A DNA stretch of 38,516 bases from Candidatus Yonathbacteria bacterium (GTDB taxonomy: Bacteria > Patescibacteriota > Minisyncoccia > Phycocordibacterales > UBA1550): NCBI GenBank assembly GCA_016215205.1, contig JACRKU010000005.1, positions 1 to 38,516 of the forward strand. Reading direction: 5' to 3'. Positions 6,953 to 16,373 of this stretch are shown piece by piece. The position numbers were made by a program, and so were the translations under genes. How positions within the stretch are numbered: position 1 is the first letter of the stretch; every line of letters starts with the position of its first letter. Below the pieces are notes generated by a model. It saw nothing but the letters and a program-made list of their open reading frames with translations. It made no database searches and was not told the origin of the DNA.

Positions 6953-7629
6953 ATATTATTTAATTTATCATATTTCTCAAACACAACCTTCTTCCTTTCA
7001 AGAAAAATGCTGTCCTCAATATGGCTCCCATGATTATACATAAAATCGTATAATTTCAAAGTATCACATGTTCCAAATTGCAGACGATAACAATTCTCCT
7101 TTATTATATAAATTGAACCACCTCCAAAATCGTGCGTAGCGAGCCTTTCGAGAATACTCTCCAAAAATACTTTTGAGCATGAAGTGAGCGCTGCCTGAAT
7201 TGCAAAATGTCGTATTTTTCGCTTTTTGTGGGTTATCCCAGACCATACATTCCCATCCCCATCAAAATACCCACGTATGAAGTCGGAAAAATATTTCTTT
7301 GGAACATTCGGCACTGCCATGCTTTTTGTTTTTCGTTCCGAGAATCCAAGTCTTCTTAGGTCCTCGCACATTTCAATACTTCCTATTTGCAGACGATAGA
7401 GAGTACTTTCATTCTCTCTCATAATACGTGTGCTTATCTTATGTTCTGATTGAATAGCATTTCGTATTTGTTTAAGAAGTTTTTTGTCGGTAATTTGAAT
7501 GCACCAAAATTGTCCGCCGCGCTTATTAACGGTAATGTATCCGTCAGCAGCAAAGAAGCCGAGAACGTATGCCATTTCTGGCGACCATTTTTTAAAGAAA
7601 CTTTTATTTACTTTTTTAAGTACGGGCAC
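6943..7629 (-). CDS. LAGLIDADG homing endonuclease ending inside tRNA-Asp
   Basis: The 228-aa protein has two LAGLIDADG helices, AYVLGFFAADGYI (about residue 20) and DFIRGYFDGDGNV (about residue 118), so it should act as a monomer with two half-sites. The acidic catalytic residues are the Asp of each motif. The GTG start lies 6 nt after TATAAT. The last codons ATG-CGG-TCG-TAG run into tRNA-Asp, and the stop is made of tRNA bases 8-10. It lies between tRNA-Met and tRNA-Asp without visible intron structure. It could be a mobile gene that uses tRNA loci as landing sites. Confidence 0.88.
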   Translation of the reverse strand: MPVLKKVNKSFFKKWSPEMAYVLGFFAADGYITVNKRGGQFWCIQITDKKLLKQIRNAIQSEHKISTRIMRENESTLYRLQIGSIEMCEDLRRLGFSERKTKSMAVPNVPKKYFSDFIRGYFDGDGNVWSGITHKKRKIRHFAIQAALTSCSKVFLESILERLATHDFGGGSIYIIKENCYRLQFGTCDTLKLYDFMYNHGSHIEDSIFLERKKVVFEKYDKLNNMRS

Positions 7630-7635
7630 AAAAAC

Positions 7636-7641
7636 ATTATA
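7636..7641 (-). promoter_or_regulatory. -10 box of the LAGLIDADG gene
   Basis: TATAAT ends 6 nt before the GTG start. A second TATAAT-like sequence occurs about 20 nt further upstream. No strong -35 is visible. Confidence 0.5.
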
Positions 7642-7688
7642 TCACGTGACAGGAGATTATACTAACCAAAAACTCCACATTCTAATAG

Positions 7689-7760
7689 TGCCGATGAGTG
7701 GAATCGAACCACTGTCTAGGGCTTATGAGTCCCTCGTTCTGACCATTGAACTACACCGGC
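7689..7760 (-). tRNA. tRNA-Met (CAT), elongator
   Basis: Acceptor GCCGGTG pairs with CATCGGC (one G-T pair), the D-stem is GTTC/GAAC, and the anticodon loop is CTCATAA. The CAT anticodon could also be lysidine tRNA-Ile. A separate tRNA-Ile(TAT) is present in this window, which makes elongator Met the better call. Confidence 0.8.
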
Positions 7761-7810
7761 TTTTAAAGCCAAATTTTTTACTAACTTAGTTTAACTCAAT
7801 TACGATGATT

Positions 7811-7842
7811 ACAAAAATGCCGACAATTGCCGGCATTTTTGT
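7811..7842 (-). terminator. Terminator after tRNA-fMet
   Basis: A 12-bp stem ACAAAAATGCCG with its complement closes an 8-nt loop and ends in a T-run on the minus strand, 11 nt after the fMet gene. Confidence 0.8.
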
Positions 7843-7853
7843 AATTTATCGTG

Positions 7854-7924
7854 TTGCGGGGGCCCGAATCGAACGGGCGTCTTCAGGTTATGAGCCTGAT
7901 GAGATACCGCTTCTCTACCCCGCT
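7854..7924 (-). tRNA. Initiator tRNA-fMet (CAT)
   Basis: The gene reads AGCGGGGTAGAGAAGCGG at its 5' end and CCCCGCA at the acceptor 3' strand, leaving an A1-A72 mismatch, the initiator hallmark. The anticodon stem-loop is TCAGG-CTCATAA-CCTGA, so only two of the three usual G-C pairs next to the loop are kept (A-T, G-C, G-C). CCA is not encoded. Confidence 0.92.
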
Positions 7925-7927
7925 ATT

Positions 7928-7967
7928 CTATAGAGGCCAATTTTACCATCTCTATAGGATTTTGCAA
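7928..7967 (-). promoter_or_regulatory. Promoter of tRNA-fMet with flanking inverted repeat
   Basis: TTGCAA (7967-7962), a 16-bp spacer and extended -10 TGgTAAAAT (TAAAAT at 7945-7940) precede the tRNA. CTATAGAG and CTCTATAG (7928-7957) form a perfect 8-bp inverted repeat around the -10. Confidence 0.6.
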
Positions 7968-8023
7968 GAGGTACGGGGCGGGCGAGAAGCGCTCATTCCA
8001 TCTTCCAAATTCTACATTCCACC

Positions 8024-8677
8024 CTAAAGATACCCAAGCTCTTTGAAAGCATTCCCGAATTTTGCGATAGTGTCTCGCGCGAGTTTTTTCGACATGTCCA
8101 TATCAATGGCTCCGCCGTGCGCAATCTGATTGCGCATTTTGTGCGCATCCCAAATATCGTCATAAGAAGCTATCTTCGTGCGACTCATTGTTTTTAATTT
8201 ATCGGCAAGCGTTTCTCCGGCGTATCCTTGGTCTTCGAGTATCTCGTCAAGAATGTTGTCAGCCTCAAGAATTGCGAGTTTCCACTCCGCCGGACTCTCG
8301 GAATTTACATGGTCCAACACAACCTGCCACTGCACGAATTTTTCTTTTGCGGCAATTTCCTCAAGGTGTATTGGTTCATATTTTTCGTGTTCTTTATGAT
8401 GAATTTCTCGTATTTTTAATGTCGCAAAAAAAGTGCCGGCGAGGAAGGCAACTCCCAAAACCGCGAGCGCGCTTTGAATAGAAAGAAAAAAGTTTTTAAT
8501 CGCAAGTATTGGCACTTTGCTCAAAAGGAGAGCTTTCAATGTTTCAGGTGCTTCACCTGAAGCCACTGTCTCAACATTGAGAGGAGTGATGTTGGTGGAT
8601 ACATAAATGATGAGCGCAATTCCAAGAACGATAGCGACATCGCGAATTATTGTGTCTGCTACAGGGTGGTCTTCCAT
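8024..8677 (-). CDS. Two-helix membrane protein with HEPN-like C-terminal domain
   Basis: The 217-aa protein has two predicted membrane helices (about residues 12-28 and 66-86) and then a soluble helical domain. Near the C-terminus DAHKMRNQIAHGG contains an R-x4-H motif (RNQIAH) like that of HEPN domains, and the preceding helix ILEADNILDEILEDQGY also fits a helical bundle. HEPN domains are often RNases or nucleotide-binding modules, but the motif alone does not prove activity. The ATG lies 3 nt after the gatA stop, so it is co-transcribed with gatC-gatA. I do not recognise an established function. Confidence 0.65.
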   Translation of the reverse strand: MEDHPVADTIIRDVAIVLGIALIIYVSTNITPLNVETVASGEAPETLKALLLSKVPILAIKNFFLSIQSALAVLGVAFLAGTFFATLKIREIHHKEHEKYEPIHLEEIAAKEKFVQWQVVLDHVNSESPAEWKLAILEADNILDEILEDQGYAGETLADKLKTMSRTKIASYDDIWDAHKMRNQIAHGGAIDMDMSKKLARDTIAKFGNAFKELGYL

Positions 8678-8680
8678 ATA

Positions 8681-10114
8681 TTAAATACTAACGCCACCGC
8701 GCGCTTTTTCAAAATCCTTGCCCACCGCAAAGAGCGCGTCTTCTCCAAAGTGCGGCGCGATAAATTGAATGCCGAGCGGGAGTTTTGAACCATTCTCTTC
8801 TGCAAAGCCGGAGGGGATTGAAATAGCGGGAACACCGGCAATATTTACCGGCACGGTAAAAATATCAGCGAGATACATTTGTAGCGGGTCATTCGACTTT
8901 TCGCCAATCTTAAATGCCGGTGTTGGCGTGGTGGGTGTTGCAATAATATCCACGCCTTCAAATGCTTTCTCAATATCCCTTTTTAGAGTTTCACGTACGG
9001 CGCATGCGCGACCATAGTACGCATCGTAGTAGCCCGAAGAAAGCACATAAGTACCGAGAAGGATTCTGCGGCGCACCTCGCGCCCAAACCCCTCCCCGCG
9101 CGAACGCATGTAGTCATCAAGAAGATTTACGCCATCTGCATGATAACCGTAACGCACACCATCCAGTCGCGCGAGATTTGAGGACACTTCGGCGGGCATT
9201 AAAATATAGTAAACGGAAAGTCCGTGCGCAAAGGGCGGAAGAGAAATCTCGCGCACTTCATATCCCGATTTTTTCATTTGCTCAAGAGATTCTTCAAAAT
9301 TTTTCAAAACGCGCGGGTCCACCCCTCTTGCCCGCACAAACTCGGTGGGCACACCGATAACTCTGGGCTTTTTGAAATCTTTTTTTGAAAGATTATCTGG
9401 GTATGATGTACTGTCCATCGGATCATGCCCCTTTATGCAATCAAAAATAATTTCTGCATCCTCTACTGTTTTTGCAAAAGGGCCGGCCTGATCAAGTGAG
9501 CTTGCCATCGCAATAAGACCAGAACGCGACACACTGCCGTAAGTGGGTTTAAGTCCGACAACTCCACAAAAAGACGCAGGCTGGCGAATGGACCCGCCGG
9601 TATCGGTGCCAAGTGCCCCGAGAGCCGCCCCTGCCGCAAGCGCTGCCGCCGAGCCGCCTGACGAGCCGCCTGGCACACGCGTTTTATCGTGCGGATTTTT
9701 CGTCACCCCGAAGAAAGACGTTTCCGTTGAGCCACCCATTGCGAACTCGTCCATGTTCGTGCGACCGATAAATATCACTCCGGCTTCGCGGAGTTTTTTT
9801 GTAACAAAAGCATCGTAGGTAGCAACATAATTTTCGAGCATCTTTGATGACGCGCTCGCTGTTCTGCCTTTGATTAAAATGTTGTCTTTCATCGCAAGCG
9901 GAATCCCCGTCATCATTGTCGAACGACCTTCGTCAATCATTTTTTGCGCAACGAACGCCTGCGCGCGCATGTCTGGAAAAATTTCAAGGTATGCGTTGAG
10001 GTCGCGCGAATCCTTTGCAATTTCCAACACTGACTCCGCAAGCTCAAGCACGCTCACTTTTTTTGCAATGAGAAGTTCATGCGCCTCTCTGATGGTGAGA
10101 TTTTTGATGTCCAT
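8681..10114 (-). CDS. gatA: Asp-tRNA(Asn)/Glu-tRNA(Gln) amidotransferase subunit A
   Basis: GatA is the amidase subunit that releases ammonia from glutamine for transamidation of mischarged tRNAs. The 477-aa protein has the amidase signature: catalytic Lys in AMKDNILIKG, the Gly/Ser-rich GGSSGGSAAALAAGAALGA, and the nucleophile Ser region TDTGGSIRQPASFCG. Its length is normal. The gene follows gatC with a 1-nt gap. gatB is not in this window. Confidence 0.96.
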   Translation of the reverse strand: MDIKNLTIREAHELLIAKKVSVLELAESVLEIAKDSRDLNAYLEIFPDMRAQAFVAQKMIDEGRSTMMTGIPLAMKDNILIKGRTASASSKMLENYVATYDAFVTKKLREAGVIFIGRTNMDEFAMGGSTETSFFGVTKNPHDKTRVPGGSSGGSAAALAAGAALGALGTDTGGSIRQPASFCGVVGLKPTYGSVSRSGLIAMASSLDQAGPFAKTVEDAEIIFDCIKGHDPMDSTSYPDNLSKKDFKKPRVIGVPTEFVRARGVDPRVLKNFEESLEQMKKSGYEVREISLPPFAHGLSVYYILMPAEVSSNLARLDGVRYGYHADGVNLLDDYMRSRGEGFGREVRRRILLGTYVLSSGYYDAYYGRACAVRETLKRDIEKAFEGVDIIATPTTPTPAFKIGEKSNDPLQMYLADIFTVPVNIAGVPAISIPSGFAEENGSKLPLGIQFIAPHFGEDALFAVGKDFEKARGGVSI

Positions 10115-10115
10115 A

Positions 10116-10406
10116 TTAGAGAATCTTTTTTACAGACACACGATCGCCTTCGCGCGCCGGAGCCTGTTTCAAAATATCCTCGGTGAATATTCCAGACTCG
10201 TGTGGCTCGCTGTCTTCACGCATTACATTATATAGTTCCCCCTGTTCCCCGCGTTCTTTCCGTCCACCCTGTCCCGCTTCCTTTATCTCCGACACATACG
10301 CCAAAATCTCCTCCAAATCGTGCTGAAGTATTTTTTTCTCATCTTCTGAAACAGCAATGCGGGCAAGCCCCGCAAGGTGTTCGACATCCTTTAATCCAAT
10401 CGCCAT
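10116..10406 (-). CDS. gatC: Asp/Glu-tRNA amidotransferase subunit C
   Basis: The 96-aa protein matches GatC in length and pattern: VEHLAGLARIAVSEDEKKIL near the N-terminus, then LEEILAYVSEI and a short C-terminal tail. GatC stabilises the GatA-GatB complex. The ATG is 7 nt after TATACT (10419-10414), so the gatC-gatA-HEPN operon likely starts here as a leaderless mRNA. Confidence 0.9.
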   Translation of the reverse strand: MAIGLKDVEHLAGLARIAVSEDEKKILQHDLEEILAYVSEIKEAGQGGRKERGEQGELYNVMREDSEPHESGIFTEDILKQAPAREGDRVSVKKIL

Positions 10407-10434
10407 ATCCGCGAGTATATCACAACTTCAGTCC

Positions 10435-12986
<2,552 letters not shown>

Positions 12987-12988
12987 TT

Positions 12989-13537
12989 TTATGGTAATGC
13001 CCATTTAAAAAGATATTCAGTGACAGAGATATTTCCAATATCGCCGCCGGTCCTCCATGTTACCTTTGATGTAACCACGCGTTCATCTGTCCCAATGCTC
13101 GTTATGGTGACTATGCGCCCAAATGGTGTTGCGGTCAATACCGTACTTTGTTGATAAAATCCTTGCGCATCAAGATACACTGGCTGAACCGCGCATGTTA
13201 GACCACAAAAAGCAACTGACGTTGCGGAATTTGCATTAACAACATAATCCCCCGCGCCAAGTCCTGTGTCCCAAGCTGTCGCGGTAAGCATATTGCTGTC
13301 TCTCACTTGGCGGACCGCCTCTATCCCCTCCTCTGCGAGATTAATTGCCACCATCTCGTCTTTTGCATAGTAGAGTTTGTGGAGAGCGTCGCCGATGAGC
13401 GAAATAGGTCCAACAACTGCAACGAGCAATATTGAAATAGCAACAAGCGTCTCGACAAGAGTGAACCCGCCAGAATTTTTATGCGAAGAACTCAATCTGG
13501 CAGAATAATTATTTCTGAGAATATTTTTAGTTGTCAT
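12989..13537 (-). CDS. PilV-like minor pilin
   Basis: The 182-aa protein has a type IV prepilin leader ending SGG, cleaved before FTLVETLVAISILLVAVVG with Glu at position 5 of the mature chain. EEGIEAVRQVRDSN after the helix is typical of PilV/PulJ-type minor pilins. Four cysteines and mostly beta-forming sequence follow. The ATG overlaps the end of pilW by 11 nt. Confidence 0.82.
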   Translation of the reverse strand: MTTKNILRNNYSARLSSSHKNSGGFTLVETLVAISILLVAVVGPISLIGDALHKLYYAKDEMVAINLAEEGIEAVRQVRDSNMLTATAWDTGLGAGDYVVNANSATSVAFCGLTCAVQPVYLDAQGFYQQSTVLTATPFGRIVTITSIGTDERVVTSKVTWRTGGDIGNISVTEYLFKWALP

Positions 13538-14078
13538 ATGCGCGTTGTGTTATCAAAGTCTCTATTTTAAGAGTGGAGCTTGCCGTCCCGACGCCAAGAG
13601 AACCATCAATCGCAACGACAACTTTGGGCTGTTCTGTGTTTCCGGATGAAAAAAGAGCGCTTCCGGAAACAATAAATCTGAGTCCCGTGATGTTAACCTC
13701 GGGAGAAGTCACCTGAACTGACGGGTCAGACCCGATTGTGCGCCAAATAGCATTATTGACTAATGTATAATTCGTTCTAAGTGTGTCTTGCCCGGTGAAA
13801 AACAGGGTGTCACCACCGGACGAACAATCCCCAACACCAAGCGTATCGACGCTCCCGCAATAGTATGTTGACCCTGTTTTGATACGACGCGACATGTCTT
13901 CAAGCGCAATGTTGAGATTGTCGGTAGCAACACGTACGGCGCGCGACTTACGATCAGTATTCACAACAGAAAGAAACGCGCTCGTTGCGACAAATATTAT
14001 GATGGTAAAGAGACCGAGTGATACGGTCATTTCAATGAGAGTAAATCCGCGCGAGTTTTTTGAAAAAATATTATGCAT
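13527..14078 (-). CDS. PilW-like minor pilin
   Basis: The 183-aa protein has leader NSRG, the processing site FTLIEMTVSLGLFTIIIF and a beta-rich globular part with a cysteine pair (YCGS, GDCSS). It fits the PilW/GspJ group that forms the pilus tip complex with PilV and PilX. It starts 1 nt after the preceding pseudopilin stop and overlaps pilV. Confidence 0.82.
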   Translation of the reverse strand: MHNIFSKNSRGFTLIEMTVSLGLFTIIIFVATSAFLSVVNTDRKSRAVRVATDNLNIALEDMSRRIKTGSTYYCGSVDTLGVGDCSSGGDTLFFTGQDTLRTNYTLVNNAIWRTIGSDPSVQVTSPEVNITGLRFIVSGSALFSSGNTEQPKVVVAIDGSLGVGTASSTLKIETLITQRAYDN

Positions 14079-14079
14079 A

Positions 14080-14682
14080 TTATTGAAGAGAGATTTGCCC
14101 CGCCTTCGTGATTTTCACGATTGTAATCTTTCCCGTATTCGCATCTTGCAATGCAACTGACAGCGTGCCATAAGAGGTAAGCTGACCCGCGCTGTTCGCG
14201 ATAAAAGCATCCGGGCTCGGGCGCTTAAACGTAACATTTGCAAGGCTTGGGGTACAGACCGACATGTCGCACGAAAGCCCTAGTATGGAAATTGAATTCT
14301 GCCATTGAATAGTCTCCACGAGAGAGTCGTCTGTCGCTGTATAAACTCGGTCACCATTGGCGTCCGCGAAAATAATGATGCTGTTCGCGCCCTGCGAGAA
14401 ATAAACTCCATAAGGACAGTCAAACTCCGAAAATCCGCCGCAGATTCCCGTTATGTTTTTTTTCACACCCACACCGTATACTTGCGCCTGACGAAGCGCT
14501 AGAACAATATCCTCGGAGGCGTTTGCAAAAAGCGCGTTTGTATTATAACTGCGATAATTAGAAAGAATAATTCCCGTCAAAAGTACAAAAATACCCAGAG
14601 TAACCAAGAGTTCAACAAGAGTAAACCCGCGCGAAGCTCGAGTGGAAAGTGGAAAGTGGAAAGTGGAAAGTGGCAGATTCAT
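14080..14682 (-). CDS. GspH/FimT-like pseudopilin
   Basis: The 200-aa protein has prepilin site ASRG followed by FTLVELLVTLGIFVLLTGI, then FANASEDIVLALRQAQVYGV, the usual GspH/FimT pattern. The leader is long and repetitive (PLSTFHFPLST) because a 7-nt tandem repeat follows the start codon. The ATG overlaps the pilD stop as ATGA, so translation is probably coupled. Confidence 0.82.
   Translation of the reverse strand: MNLPLSTFHFPLSTRASRGFTLVELLVTLGIFVLLTGIILSNYRSYNTNALFANASEDIVLALRQAQVYGVGVKKNITGICGGFSEFDCPYGVYFSQGANSIIIFADANGDRVYTATDDSLVETIQWQNSISILGLSCDMSVCTPSLANVTFKRPSPDAFIANSAGQLTSYGTLSVALQDANTGKITIVKITKAGQISLQ
14641..14673. repeat. Heptanucleotide tandem repeat at the pseudopilin start
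   Basis: AGTGGAA is repeated about 4.7 times on the plus strand, within the first 15 codons of the GspH/FimT-like gene. A change of one unit shifts the reading frame. Confidence 0.9.
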
Positions 14683-15485
14683 AGAAATGAAAGAAAATTG
14701 ACTGACCCATCAAAAAAATTTACTCTTGTAAAGTATACAATGAAAACCGCCAAAATAAGAAAGGGACCGAACGGTATTTCACTTTTCATAGAAAGTCCCT
14801 TCTTTGCGTGATAAAAAATTTTTTGCACGCCCATAACAAGGAGCGCGTACGCCGCGCCTATCCAAAACGCGAGCATTATCGCCGAACCTCCAAGTGTCGC
14901 GCCGAGAAACCACCCGATACCAAGAGCAAGCTTGCCATCACCGAGACCGAGCCAACGTCCGCGGGATATAAACCAAAGTGCCCAAAACGGAAAGAACAGC
15001 ATTGGTCCCGCAATAAGCGTCCAAACATAAGGAAAATAAAATGCGCGAGAAACATCGACTGCGAGGAAAAATTTGGCGAGTCCAAGAAGCGCAAAAAGTG
15101 TCACAAGTCCGTCGGGAATAATTTGGTGTCGCAAATCATAAACTGCGATGACAAGAAGCGTCGAAAAAGTAGCGAGAAGGAATGTTGTTTCAAGAATCGG
15201 TTTTCCAAGCAAAAAAACGGCAACAAACATGACACCAGAAAGCGTCTCTATGATAGGATACTGCCATGACAACCGCACTCCGCACGAGGTACATCGCCCG
15301 CGAGAAATGATAAAACTGAAAATTGGAATAAGCTCGCGCCATGATAGTGTTTTTCCGCACGAAAAACACTGAGAACGCCCAGTGAGGGACGATGTTCCGC
15401 TGTTGTAGCGGTAAATGACAACATTCAAAAAACTCCCGATTATCGTACCAAAAATGAAAACGATGATGAGCATTAAAAAATCCAT
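14679..15485 (-). CDS. pilD: Prepilin peptidase PilD
   Basis: This 268-aa polytopic membrane protease cleaves prepilin leaders and methylates the new N-terminus. It has the N-terminal IGSFLNVVIYR motif, the zinc-binding CFSCGKTLSWRELIPIFSF with a second pair CTSCGVRLSWQYPIIE, and the catalytic aspartates in AVYDLRHQIIP and GLGDGKLALGIGW. About eight membrane segments are visible. It lies between pilA and the minor pilins and has its own promoter. Confidence 0.95.
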   Translation of the reverse strand: MDFLMLIIVFIFGTIIGSFLNVVIYRYNSGTSSLTGRSQCFSCGKTLSWRELIPIFSFIISRGRCTSCGVRLSWQYPIIETLSGVMFVAVFLLGKPILETTFLLATFSTLLVIAVYDLRHQIIPDGLVTLFALLGLAKFFLAVDVSRAFYFPYVWTLIAGPMLFFPFWALWFISRGRWLGLGDGKLALGIGWFLGATLGGSAIMLAFWIGAAYALLVMGVQKIFYHAKKGLSMKSEIPFGPFLILAVFIVYFTRVNFFDGSVNFLSFL

Positions 15486-15491
15486 ATGTTT

Positions 15492-15519
15492 ATTTTACCC
15501 TAAAACATTTTGTACTCAA
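15492..15519 (-). promoter_or_regulatory. Promoter of pilD
   Basis: TTGAGT (15519-15514), a 16-bp spacer and TAAAAT (15497-15492) precede the ATG by 6 nt, so pilD and the minor pilin operon can be transcribed without pilA as a leaderless mRNA. Confidence 0.6.
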
Positions 15520-15549
15520 AATGTTCGGGTGACCCACTACTGTGGGTTT

Positions 15550-15597
15550 AACCACAAAACAAAAACCCGCCATATGGCGGGTTTTTGTTTTGTGGTT
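15550..15597 (-). terminator. Terminator after pilA
   Basis: A perfect 22-bp stem (arms 15550-15571 and 15576-15597) with an ATAT loop and T-rich 3' arm follows the pilA stop by 13 nt. It would insulate the abundant pilin mRNA from pilD. Confidence 0.9.
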
Positions 15598-15610
15598 AAA
15601 AAATTAATCT

Positions 15611-16024
15611 CTAGCCGCAAATATAGTCGGAACCATCTGCGATTGACGAGGCCGCGGTTGTCGTTGCGGCTCCGGTGCTGTCCACACAATAGAAGCTGGT
15701 AGGCGTAGACTTCAGAGATGCTTGAAGCGCCCAAGCCGTATCTGAATCGGCGCAATTAACGGTTGCGCTTCCGGCATTCGTTGCGCCAGTAATAAACTGC
15801 GCGATGTTGTTCGTCCCTGATGAACATACTGTTGTGTATGTCATTGAATTGTTGTCGTAGAAAAGCTCTGCTTGTGCGCGTGCGTTGGTCACATTTGATT
15901 TGATTGCCGCGTCAGCACCCTTTGCGCGCGCGCTGTTGAGAGATGCCAGAACAACCGATGCGAGGATACCGATGATTGCGATAACAACCAAGAGTTCGAT
16001 AAGTGTAAAACCTTTTGATTTCAT
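15611..16024 (-). CDS. pilA: Major type IV pilin
   Basis: The 137-aa protein has a short leader (MKSKG) followed by FTLIELLVVIAIIGILASVV, with Glu5. The mature protein has the N-terminal helix LNSARAKGADAAIKSNVTNARAQAELFYDN and a short beta domain with cysteines. It is the most pilin-like gene and has its own promoter, a structured leader and a strong terminator. These features suit a highly expressed major subunit. Confidence 0.93.
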   Translation of the reverse strand: MKSKGFTLIELLVVIAIIGILASVVLASLNSARAKGADAAIKSNVTNARAQAELFYDNNSMTYTTVCSSGTNNIAQFITGATNAGSATVNCADSDTAWALQASLKSTPTSFYCVDSTGAATTTAASSIADGSDYICG

Positions 16025-16070
16025 AATTTTATAAAACGAATAACTTTAAACTAATAAATCTTTTTTATGA

Positions 16071-16215
16071 GAGAGTGGCATGGCCCGCCTGCCATCGCCC
16101 CAATGCGGTTAAACGGCAAACATAGATTATGGCGCGCCACACAATACCTTATCTCAATCGTAATAATGATTGGCTCTGGCATTGGCGGGCAGGCCATATC
16201 GCCGCCCTCACTCTC
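16071..16215 (-). promoter_or_regulatory. Structured 5' leader of pilA
   Basis: The 349-bp gap between pilC and pilA holds a long inverted repeat: GAGAGTG...ATGGCC at one side and complementary GGCCAT...CACTCTC at the other, about 145 nt apart end to end. The differences between the arms are mainly G-T compatible. It lies downstream of a sigma-70-like promoter, so the pilA mRNA should carry a leader of about 195 nt. No known riboswitch was recognised. Confidence 0.5.
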
Positions 16216-16224
16216 CGCCCATAC

Positions 16225-16254
16225 ATTCTACCACTTTTGCTGTTTTTAACGCAA
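16225..16254 (-). promoter_or_regulatory. Promoter of pilA
   Basis: TTGCGT (16254-16249), an 18-bp spacer and extended -10 TGgTAGAAT (TAGAAT at 16230-16225) point toward pilA. Confidence 0.6.
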
Positions 16255-16273
16255 TATGATTGTATGGATAACC

Positions 16274-16364
16274 GAGCACCATCTAATCCTTTTATACGAG
16301 ATTGACAATCCACCCCTCCTCTGCTTAATTGTGGTCTTTCATTTAAAATTGCAGGATGGTGCTC
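16274..16364 (-). terminator. Inverted repeat after pilC
   Basis: GAGCACCATC (16274-16283) and GATGGTGCTC (16355-16364) are a perfect 10-bp pair enclosing about 70 nt. It begins 10 nt past the pilC stop and could be a terminator or processing structure. The large loop makes the role uncertain. Confidence 0.35.
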
Positions 16365-16373
16365 AGCTACACG

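Noticed and set aside
7064-7246. 60-aa ORF within the LAGLIDADG gene
   Set aside because: It is an alternate frame of a gene with both catalytic motifs intact.
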